A DNA stretch of 64,000 nt from an uncultured Spirochaetia bacterium (GTDB lineage Bacteria; Spirochaetota; Spirochaetia; SZUA-6; Bin103): assembly GCA_958296075.1 (NCBI GenBank), contig CATQHW010000002.1:248001-312000 (forward strand). The letters run 5' to 3'. Of the stretch, positions 35,215 to 42,991 are shown piece after piece. Below the pieces are notes generated by a model. It had not been told where the DNA came from and ran no database searches. It saw nothing but the letters and a program-made list of their open reading frames with translations. The position numbers and the translations under genes are program-made. Each line of letters opens with the position of its first letter. Within the stretch, counting starts at the first letter, position 1.

Positions 35215-36875
35215 TTCGGTTCTCCGTCGGATGTAGAAATGGTATAACGAGGCGTAATTGTCTGCGTCACGAATGCATCAGACAGGTCGCGAAAGAACCC
35301 GATCTCCCGCAGCCGTCCCTTGAAGTCCTCCGCGTTTCTTCGTAGCGCCGTGAGATCGTCAATGCCGGGCCTGTCAAATCCGTCGCCGGGCGGCAAACGG
35401 TCCACGTAGATGCCGTAACGCTCGCGCAGAAAGGTGAGCAACTCATCGACCTGGAGTTCACGCGTTGCGAATCCTGATCCCGACGCTTCCAGCACTGCGA
35501 TCTGCAGCAGGACTTCCAGCAAGTGGCTGCTCAGGGCGAAGCGCCGTGCGCCCCCCTTGGGCTGTTGCATGAGGCCGGCGTCGCGTCGTTTGAAGACGGA
35601 ATCAAGAAACTCGGTAATGTATCTTCGGTGGTATGGGCCGCGCAGCGCCATCAGCGCCTCGATGAACAGATCGAGATCGCTCAATCCCATCTCCGACACT
35701 CGCCTGATCTCGGGATCAACGTCGTCGCTGACTGCACCGCCGATGTCCTCGAGAAGGCCGGCCACGCGCATCCTGAAGTAACTGTCACGCTCGCCGGCAT
35801 GCGGCGGCTCCAGGAGCTGCAGCAGATCGCCGACCCCGAAGTAGCCGGCCGCCGGCACCGCCGCCTTGCCTCCCTTGCGGCCCAGGTATTCGGCGAATTC
35901 GTCGAGCTTGCGTAGCAGGTAGTGTGACTGCACGTACTTCGGAATGCGCCGGTAGTGGACGTCGGCGCTGTGCTCCGCGAGTCCGGCCATCGGGCTACCC
36001 GGATCGCTGCCAAGGTCGGCCAACAGATACACCCGATAGGGGCAGCATCCGTGAGCATGCATCTGCTTCGGCAACACCGGACAGTTGGCGGGCGCGCAGA
36101 TCGGGTCAGCGCTACGGCGCCGTACGAGCGCCGGGAGCAGCTTCACCAAGCGCAGGAAGTAGAGACCGAGATGGAACGCGAACAGTGTCTTCAGATACTC
36201 TACCAACACCGAGCGCGGTACATACCGTTCGTAGGCGAGCAACCGCAGTACGTCGTCGGCGAGCAGATCGACCTGCCCAACACAGATCGGTGGAAATCGC
36301 GTCGGCTCCTGAGACTCCTTCATGTCTACACTGACTTGCCGGTCGAAGTGCAGCAGCGCCTGCGTCTCCACGTCGACGTTAGCCGACGAGTCGTATCGAT
36401 CGGTGTGCGGATCCACGCCAGGGAAGAAGAAGCGGGTAAGGCTGTCGCGGGCGGCTTGTCCGCGCCCGCGGCGCGCATGATAGAGCATCCAGTAGAGTTG
36501 TTCCGAGGCCCCGTAGTCCCGTGCGTGGCGAGCGTTGCGGAACTTGTAGGTGTTGCCGTGCAATGGGCGTGGTGCGGCAAGGGCCTGATTCGGTTTCCCT
36601 CGATTCACGACGTCCATCAGGTCGGTCTCTATCCAGCGCTCGACGACGTCGGTGTAATCGTCGAATCCAACGAACGCGCTTGGGTCTTTGATGTACTCGC
36701 CCGCAAAATCATCGATCGTGAGATCGTTTCTGCGCGGCGGCCGGCGGGTGCCATAACCGTCGAAACGCAACCGAGGGAACAGCATGGTCAGGACCCGGTC
36801 CATGTTGAGCGGCTTGAAGTCTATATAGGAGAGCTTCTCCAGGCGAAACTCGCGGTCACGTCCCTTCAGCGCCAT
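35211..36875 (-). CDS. MAD7-like protein of unknown function
   Basis: 554 residues from the ATG at 36875, which forms a TGATG overlap with the kinase stop; a TTG three bases earlier is in frame but less likely. No catalytic motif is recognised. A cysteine-rich stretch (about residues 255-275: CAPANCPV, then HAHGCCPYR) may bind zinc. The rest is predicted mostly helical from its composition, with many Arg/Leu heptad-like stretches. Its position between a P-loop ATPase protein and a HerA-like protein is that of MAD7 and also mirrors DptG between DptF and DptH. It probably bridges the two ATPases; this is inference from context. Confidence 0.75.
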   Translation of the reverse strand: MALKGRDREFRLEKLSYIDFKPLNMDRVLTMLFPRLRFDGYGTRRPPRRNDLTIDDFAGEYIKDPSAFVGFDDYTDVVERWIETDLMDVVNRGKPNQALAAPRPLHGNTYKFRNARHARDYGASEQLYWMLYHARRGRGQAARDSLTRFFFPGVDPHTDRYDSSANVDVETQALLHFDRQVSVDMKESQEPTRFPPICVGQVDLLADDVLRLLAYERYVPRSVLVEYLKTLFAFHLGLYFLRLVKLLPALVRRRSADPICAPANCPVLPKQMHAHGCCPYRVYLLADLGSDPGSPMAGLAEHSADVHYRRIPKYVQSHYLLRKLDEFAEYLGRKGGKAAVPAAGYFGVGDLLQLLEPPHAGERDSYFRMRVAGLLEDIGGAVSDDVDPEIRRVSEMGLSDLDLFIEALMALRGPYHRRYITEFLDSVFKRRDAGLMQQPKGGARRFALSSHLLEVLLQIAVLEASGSGFATRELQVDELLTFLRERYGIYVDRLPPGDGFDRPGIDDLTALRRNAEDFKGRLREIGFFRDLSDAFVTQTITPRYTISTSDGEPK

Positions 36876-39800
36876 CAACTCTTCTCCTCGCCGAGCTTCT
36901 GGAGTCTCAGAACGCCTCCCGGACTCCGCTCGATCCGGTAGAAATCATGGCCGGTTGGAGTCACCATCACCTCCTGGTACGGTGCCGAAGACAGCACGTT
37001 CTTGAATACCGTGAGCGCGAAATAGTGGCCCTGCTGCTGCTCGAGGCTCGGGCGATAGCCGTCTGCAAGCCGCAACAACATCTCGAAGATTTCAATGTTC
37101 ACCACCAACTCGGCCGCTTGGCCGCCGGAAGGCGCGTAGATGAGCCGCAGCGCTTGCGGTACGTGCTCGACGAAGCGGTTGCCCCACGACTCGGGCAGTT
37201 CCAATTCGAAACACTCGCCGGGAAACAGCCGGTAGCTCCGTACGGTGCCTCGATCGACCTCCCGGACGCGCAGCGCCAGCGCGTTGCCGAGGCGTCCGGG
37301 GTCGCTCAGGCCCTCACCGCGATTGATCGCCCGAAGCAGCCTGTCGCGATAGATGCCGGCGGGCGTCTGTCCCGTCACCAAGCCCCAGAACTTGTCGTAT
37401 GTGCGGTATGGAAGCATCTCTTTCCAATTCTCGTTGCGCCGCTCGAAGAACTGCCGCCGGCGCAGCATTGCCACGTACGCGCGATGATCGCCCATACGGC
37501 GATTGGCGGTCGCTCCCGATATGTCGCGCGGAAGCTCCCTGAAGCGCCGTGCAAGAAGCTGCGTGTCATAGCCGCCGCGCTCGGCGAAGGAGAAGCGCTC
37601 CGTGTCGCGGGCGTCCGGCGGCAGATAGTCCAGGGCACGATCCAGGGCCGGGTTGGTCGCCTTGCCTACGTCGATCTGCCGCAGCAGTTCCAGCAGCCGA
37701 TCAGCCGACCTTGCGCCTCCCTGCCAGGCGTTGAAGTAGAATCCGTTCAAGATTTCATGGCGGCTGTCGGCGTGCGTGGTGGCGTACAGCTCGTGGATCT
37801 GATCGCAGTCGCGGGTGCCGGCCAGGGTGAACGCGAGCGCCGACCGCAGATCCCGCATCGTGATATGCAGTCGGCCGCGAAGGTGCGTGATCGCATATAC
37901 GGCGCGGAGCCGCTCTGCCACTTTCGGTCCGGCGATCGGATCCATGAACGTGCGCGCGTTATGGTGCACGTAGCAGCGGTCGCGAAGATCGCAGCCGGCG
38001 CACGCCTCCCAGTACTTCTCGGCAGTGAGTCTTCGCAACAGACGATCGAAGATAGCTTCCGGTCCGGCGGCCTGGGGCGGCGATGCGACCACTGACCGCA
38101 GATTGAGGTTGACCGCCGCCACGCCGTCCTCGGGAGCCTTCCCGGCCAGCCCGGCCAGCACGATCTCGCGCAGGCGCCGGTATCGCGCCCCATGCTCGGT
38201 GAGAAAGTCCACCAGCCGCCCCTCATTGATAGCGATGATCCGCGTTTCGCCCTGCCGCCACCCCGCGCTGGCGTCACCTTCGAACGGCTCGAAGAACGCT
38301 TTCAGCACTTCTTCGTTGGTGGTGCCCTCCTCATCCTGGCTGCCGTCATAGTTGGTGATGAAGCGCCGTCCCGCCCAGGAGAACGTTGCCCCGTTCGGTT
38401 TCTTAACCAGTGTGGCCGCCACTTCGGTGGCCCGCTCAATCTGCTGGATGAACGCGGTTTTCCCGTCACCTGCGTTGCCGGTTACCACCACCAACCGAAA
38501 CTCACCGGCGAGCAGCGCTCCGCGAAGTTGCTCATCGAGCAGCGTGCGCACATACGTCTCGCGGCCGATGTCGTCCAGACCGCGGGTGCCCGCGTTGCTG
38601 CGCGGGCTCTGGCTGTACATCGTCAGCAGAAGACTCACGAAGGGATTGAAATTCGGTTTGGGAGAACGCTGTAGGGATAGCTCGCCTTCCGATCCGTCCG
38701 CCGACGCGGCAGGTGGCGGCGCTGCGCGCGTCGCGGTGACCATCCCGAGCGCTTTCTGGAACACGGCGGCGGATGCGAATCGATCGGCGCGGCGGGGAGC
38801 GATCGCGTGCAGCAACACCTGCGCAAACTCGGGGGCCAAGCCACTGGTGTAGTCCGTGGGCTCCCTGGGTGGCGTGTCCGGGATCGGCCTGCTCCCTTCC
38901 CATGGATAGCTTCCCGTAGCGCACTCGTACAGCGTGACGCCGAGAGCGAACAGATCCCAGTCGGTTTTCTCTTCGGCGGACATCTCCGCGCCGATATCCA
39001 GGTCGGGGGGTACGTAACGGCGTGTACCAGCGGGGCGCGATTCGTCGTCTTCGATATGCGCCGCGACGTTGAAGTCGATGATGCGGACGCTCTGATCGGT
39101 CCACAGCAGGTTGGACGGCTTGATGTCGCGATGGTAGACGCCGCTGTCGTGCAGGTGGCGGATCCCGGCAAGGGTTTCCAAGCCGACGCGCCTGCTGTCG
39201 TCGGGCGAGAGCGAGCCGTTGTCGAGCAGTTCCGCCACTGGAGTCCCAGGGACATACTCAAACACAATGTAAGGCGTGTCGTCCGCCAGCTTGTCCGCCC
39301 ACACGACGCGTACTACGTTTGGGTGCGGCGGGAGCTGCTCCAAAATGCTGTACTCCTGCTTCAGGCGCTCGAACGTCGAACGGCGGTCCTTGACGATGAT
39401 CTTGAGGACGCGGCTGGTGTCTGCGAACGAGTCGAACACACGATAAACCACCGCGAACCCACCTTTACCCAGGTTCTCCTCGATACGGAAGCGGTTGGCG
39501 AGGTCGTCTCCGCGCTGCAACGTTGCGTAGTCCAGGTCCGGTCGTGCGGGCACCGGCGTGACTGACTGTTGAGTCTTGGCCGCGCCGGAGCGTGGGTCGG
39601 GGCCGACGATGCGGTTGAACTGTGTCAGTGCGCAGGCGGCGGAGGCCGGTCGGTCCTCGATGTCAAACGCGCACAGCGCCTGCAGCCAGGCATCGAACTC
39701 CTGCTTCAACTCCTGCTTCAACTCGGACGGTTTCACGGGAAAGATTGCATCCTTGTCCATCATGTCGTCGACTGACGACCACGCCGGCTCGCCTACCAGC

Positions 39801-41002
39801 AGTTCGTAGAAGACGAGCCCGGCGGCATAGAGGTCGGAAGCCACACTCGCCTGAGACGGATCCTTATCGCACTCCGGCGCCTGATACATCGAATCGAGCT
39901 CATCGACAATCTCCTCGGCGATGGTGCTGGTACGGTCCTTGCCGGCGCGGGCGTAGTCGAAGCCGCAGAGCAGCGTACGTCCAGAAGCGCTGACGACTAC
40001 GGCATCCGGCGTCAGGTTGCGATGCACCACTTGCGGCTCGCTCCGGTGCGCATGGTCGAGCGCGGCCAAGGTGTCGCGAACGACTGCTATCTTCTGGTCG
40101 AAGGTGAGCACCAATGCGTGCTTCTTGATGTGCTGCCGCAGAGCGTGCCCGGCCACGTCCTCGGTGACCAGCACAAGCCGGTCCTCAGCCTCATTCGCGA
40201 AGAAATCGCGCACGGTGAGGATGTGCGCGTGACCAGGCAACGATGCCACCGCCTGGAAGGCATTCTCAATGCGGCGACGCTCGCGCTCGCGTTCCGCTGA
40301 CGGGAGATACGGATCGACCGGATACACCTTCAGGCGGGCAGTGCCGCCACGCCTGGCGCCGAGCAGCGTGTGCCGGGCTCGGTACTCCGTGTAGCGGTCG
40401 GTGCCCCCAAGCTTTTCCTCGACCTGCCAGTTGCCGTAGCAGGGCGGTGCGCTCCTTGGCTGGGCGCGTCCGACGACGGTTCGCCGTATCTTGCCGTAAT
40501 GGTCCTGGATGTCGGCGGACCTGTTGGCCGGAATGCGCGCAGTAGACTTGAAGAACGCGGTGCACTTCTTGAGATAGGCGACCGCCGGTGCGTCGTGACC
40601 GCCGGGATCCTGCACCTGGGCATCGGGTGCGGTCATCAACACCGCGGCGTCGACATGGATGCTGCGGAGCGCCCGGTCGGTCGGGTGCTGGTCGCAGATG
40701 AGCGACTTCAGCGCCTTGGCGTGGCCGCGCAGGATCGCAAGCGGCGAGTGGTACGGCGCACGACCCTCCGGGTACCACTTGCTGCCGTAGACATCGATCA
40801 GGCCGTGCGTACCCTTTACGTCGATTACATGGATGCAGTGCGGACCGAGCAGTGCGAGGTCGATCTCGAAGACCAAGTTCCCCTGCCTGAGCTCGAAGTT
40901 GTGGACGACGGTGAAGCTGTCCGGCAGATGGTCGCGCAGGTAGGCAACTGCCTCCCGCTCCGACTCGTTGACCGGCTGGCCGATGGCGATCACCTTTGCC
41001 AT
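36875..41002 (-). CDS. MAD6-like NERD + pseudokinase + Ser/Thr kinase + P-loop ATPase protein
   Basis: 1375 residues from the ATG at 41002 (TGATG overlap with the specificity gene). Domains in order: NERD nuclease-related domain (about 20-130; FEIDLALL and VIDVKG). Next a degenerate protein kinase (about 195-460) with HRN in place of HRD (VVHRNLTPDAV) and GFD in place of DFG. Then a second kinase (about 505-770) with the Gly-rich loop GKGGFAVVY, VHRD-type loop YHRDIKPSN and DFN in place of DFG (IIDFNVA). Last a P-loop ATPase (VVVTGNAGDGKTAF, about 843) and a Cys cluster CAGCDLRDRCYVHH (about 1000). NERD-kinase fusions occur in PglW of BREX; the added ATPase part resembles DptF. It probably senses infection and controls the effector by phosphorylation. 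Confidence 0.85.
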   Translation of the reverse strand: MAKVIAIGQPVNESEREAVAYLRDHLPDSFTVVHNFELRQGNLVFEIDLALLGPHCIHVIDVKGTHGLIDVYGSKWYPEGRAPYHSPLAILRGHAKALKSLICDQHPTDRALRSIHVDAAVLMTAPDAQVQDPGGHDAPAVAYLKKCTAFFKSTARIPANRSADIQDHYGKIRRTVVGRAQPRSAPPCYGNWQVEEKLGGTDRYTEYRARHTLLGARRGGTARLKVYPVDPYLPSAERERERRRIENAFQAVASLPGHAHILTVRDFFANEAEDRLVLVTEDVAGHALRQHIKKHALVLTFDQKIAVVRDTLAALDHAHRSEPQVVHRNLTPDAVVVSASGRTLLCGFDYARAGKDRTSTIAEEIVDELDSMYQAPECDKDPSQASVASDLYAAGLVFYELLVGEPAWSSVDDMMDKDAIFPVKPSELKQELKQEFDAWLQALCAFDIEDRPASAACALTQFNRIVGPDPRSGAAKTQQSVTPVPARPDLDYATLQRGDDLANRFRIEENLGKGGFAVVYRVFDSFADTSRVLKIIVKDRRSTFERLKQEYSILEQLPPHPNVVRVVWADKLADDTPYIVFEYVPGTPVAELLDNGSLSPDDSRRVGLETLAGIRHLHDSGVYHRDIKPSNLLWTDQSVRIIDFNVAAHIEDDESRPAGTRRYVPPDLDIGAEMSAEEKTDWDLFALGVTLYECATGSYPWEGSRPIPDTPPREPTDYTSGLAPEFAQVLLHAIAPRRADRFASAAVFQKALGMVTATRAAPPPAASADGSEGELSLQRSPKPNFNPFVSLLLTMYSQSPRSNAGTRGLDDIGRETYVRTLLDEQLRGALLAGEFRLVVVTGNAGDGKTAFIQQIERATEVAATLVKKPNGATFSWAGRRFITNYDGSQDEEGTTNEEVLKAFFEPFEGDASAGWRQGETRIIAINEGRLVDFLTEHGARYRRLREIVLAGLAGKAPEDGVAAVNLNLRSVVASPPQAAGPEAIFDRLLRRLTAEKYWEACAGCDLRDRCYVHHNARTFMDPIAGPKVAERLRAVYAITHLRGRLHITMRDLRSALAFTLAGTRDCDQIHELYATTHADSRHEILNGFYFNAWQGGARSADRLLELLRQIDVGKATNPALDRALDYLPPDARDTERFSFAERGGYDTQLLARRFRELPRDISGATANRRMGDHRAYVAMLRRRQFFERRNENWKEMLPYRTYDKFWGLVTGQTPAGIYRDRLLRAINRGEGLSDPGRLGNALALRVREVDRGTVRSYRLFPGECFELELPESWGNRFVEHVPQALRLIYAPSGGQAAELVVNIEIFEMLLRLADGYRPSLEQQQGHYFALTVFKNVLSSAPYQEVMVTPTGHDFYRIERSPGGVLRLQKLGEEKS

Positions 41003-42435
41003 CAGGCCGCCCCCTGGTGTTCGATCCAGCGTTCCAGGAGAGAGCGGGCTTCGCGCTCTTTGGTCACCGCGTCGTGGCGAGCGGTTCGAACTGCAAATGC
41101 TCGGTGGCCGAAATGTCTCATATCGACGGCACCGAACTCGGGCAGAACCACTTCTTCGACTCCAGAAACGCTGAGGTGAGGGATCGATGATCCAAACGTC
41201 CGGGACTTGAGTTGTCGCCTTCCATACTCGGACGAAAGGAAGGCAAACAGATAGCCAGATACAGCCTCGTTCTCGCAGAATATTCTTATCGCATCCTGAG
41301 ACACTGCACCGCCAATCACCTCTCCATAAGGTAGAACTGGATGTCCGATAATTCCGTTGACCTGCCCCGATGCCGGAATGAGTACCGTTAGTTCATCGAC
41401 CATGAGTTCGTCAACGCGCGCGGTACGCTTTGCCAGATAGTAGCTTATATCTGGTTCCGCTCGCATAAGCGCAGATGTGTTGAAGAAGCGATGCCCGTAT
41501 AGAGGATCGTCAACTCGAATACCCTTGAATCTAGCCGGATGGAATATGCCGTTCGAGACGCGGCTGATGGTCGTTTGTCGTGCCACAGGAAGTCGAAGCA
41601 GCGGTTCGAGCGCCGACCTATGATAGTTGCTGTGAAACAGTCCGTCCATCCGGCCGCCGAGCGCGCTCGCCTTCACCAGCGACGTATCCGGCCGCGTGCC
41701 GTTATTTGTGATGTCGAGGGGCGGCAGGCCGGCGGCATCCTCGATATCTCGAATGACTCTCCGCAGCTCTGTAGACGCTCGGCTTCTCAGTTCCGCCGCC
41801 TCCGTTATCAGCCGATGCGCTTCTTCCTGAATCATGTCCGGAGCAAGCGGCACCGGAAGATCGGTGAGGTGTTCCGGCTCAATGTGCTGCACGATAGCGC
41901 CGTACGTGGAACCGGTAACCAGCGGGATTCCGAATCGACTGCTCAGGAAGGCATAGAGGTAACCAGGGCGAACGATACTCGGGTCCGGTACGATCTTCAG
42001 CATATGCTGAGACGACCACATCCCTGCCATCTCTCGCCGCGTGTACGCCATACGACCAATCGTCCCCGAGCATGAGATCAACGTCGTGCCTTCCTCAAGC
42101 CGCAAGTAAGCCAACCGGGATGAAACCGCATCGGACTTGCGCAGGAGGTCGACGTAGCGAAACTCCGCGCGAAGCATGTTACCGCTCGACAAGAGAGGCA
42201 CGCCGTGAAGTGGATCGGAGACGTAATGCCGGACGAACTGTGGTCCATTATAGATACCGCCGTCATGTCCACGCGTGACGGCACGAAGCTTTGCTATCCG
42301 TACCGGCAACTGCTTCAGGAGTATTTCCGCCTCAATCGCACCCGAAAGATACGGCCCACAATCGAGACGGCGTCCTTGTTGCTCCAACCATGCGCTGGGG
42401 ACCATTTTCTCCTTCACGGCCCGGTTACGCCCCAT
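41002..42435 (-). CDS. MAD5-like type I specificity subunit (HsdS family)
   Basis: 477 residues from the ATG at 42435; a GTG at 42480 would add 15 residues with no better ribosome binding site. Two target-recognition halves are visible. The first ends with the helical segment LPVPLAPDMIQEEAHRLI, and the second has SGYLFAFLSSEYGRRQL, then VVLPEFGAVD and a C-terminal helix VTKEREARSLLERWIEH. The repeated GYL-AFLSS motif marks both halves. It should direct the locus methylase, and perhaps the defence complex, to a bipartite DNA site. It is unrelated in recognition domains to the HsdS at 2907-4166, so the two loci should have different targets. Confidence 0.88.
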   Translation of the reverse strand: MGRNRAVKEKMVPSAWLEQQGRRLDCGPYLSGAIEAEILLKQLPVRIAKLRAVTRGHDGGIYNGPQFVRHYVSDPLHGVPLLSSGNMLRAEFRYVDLLRKSDAVSSRLAYLRLEEGTTLISCSGTIGRMAYTRREMAGMWSSQHMLKIVPDPSIVRPGYLYAFLSSRFGIPLVTGSTYGAIVQHIEPEHLTDLPVPLAPDMIQEEAHRLITEAAELRSRASTELRRVIRDIEDAAGLPPLDITNNGTRPDTSLVKASALGGRMDGLFHSNYHRSALEPLLRLPVARQTTISRVSNGIFHPARFKGIRVDDPLYGHRFFNTSALMRAEPDISYYLAKRTARVDELMVDELTVLIPASGQVNGIIGHPVLPYGEVIGGAVSQDAIRIFCENEAVSGYLFAFLSSEYGRRQLKSRTFGSSIPHLSVSGVEEVVLPEFGAVDMRHFGHRAFAVRTARHDAVTKEREARSLLERWIEHQGAA

Positions 42436-42550
42436 CGATGAAGATAAAGGCACCGGTAGTGCTCTGCCACGGTCGGCCACTCGCCATCGACGCGGCTTGA
42501 ACGCATCGGCCCCCCGTCGTTGCCGATGACCTGCCGTTCCAGTTCGTCGC

Positions 42551-42904
42551 TCACGCTTCGGGCTCCGAGTGGTTTCCGTCGGCAGGAGCGATGGCCGCTG
42601 CCCCTTTGTCCGTGAGCCGGTACTTCTGCGCCGGGCTGCGCGGCTTGTCGGGAACGGTCATTGCCAGCAATCCTTCACGCTGGAGCCGGTCGAGCCACCC
42701 GCGGAAGTGCCCGGTGCGGTGCGCGTAGCCGGCGGCCGCCAATAGCGCTTCACCGGGAACGGGTCCGTCGACGCACGCACGAAGCAGAGCGGTGTCTTTC
42801 CCTGATGGTGCGCCTTGGCCACCATGGCCCTCAGCTTGGCCCCCACCATGGCCCCCGGTTTGTACGCCGGGCAGCTCCCGTGCCGCGGCCTCCGCCGGAG
42901 ACAC
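42551..42904 (-). CDS. Small winged-helix protein between methylase and specificity genes
   Basis: 117 residues from a GTG at 42904. The N-terminal part is a Gly/His/Gln-rich linker; the C-terminal 70 residues are a winged helix ending in LLAMTVPDKP and QKYRLTDKG. That end matches the C-terminus of the ATPase-like protein at 1783-2910 at 17 of 24 aligned positions by eye. An ATG overlapping the methylase stop (ATGA at 42992-42995) opens a 19-codon frame that ends before the GTG in another phase, so the original start may have been there and a frameshift may have removed it. Candidate regulator (MAD1-like role) or a remnant of a longer RecG/Schlafen-type gene. Confidence 0.6.
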   Translation of the reverse strand: MSPAEAAARELPGVQTGGHGGGQAEGHGGQGAPSGKDTALLRACVDGPVPGEALLAAAGYAHRTGHFRGWLDRLQREGLLAMTVPDKPRSPAQKYRLTDKGAAAIAPADGNHSEPEA

Positions 42905-42991
42905 CGGTCGCGTGTCGATGGCGCCGGTAGCTCCCTCAATGGCTGCCGCCCGCCAAACGGTCGGCGGATATGTGGTTGTCGCGAGTATCGC

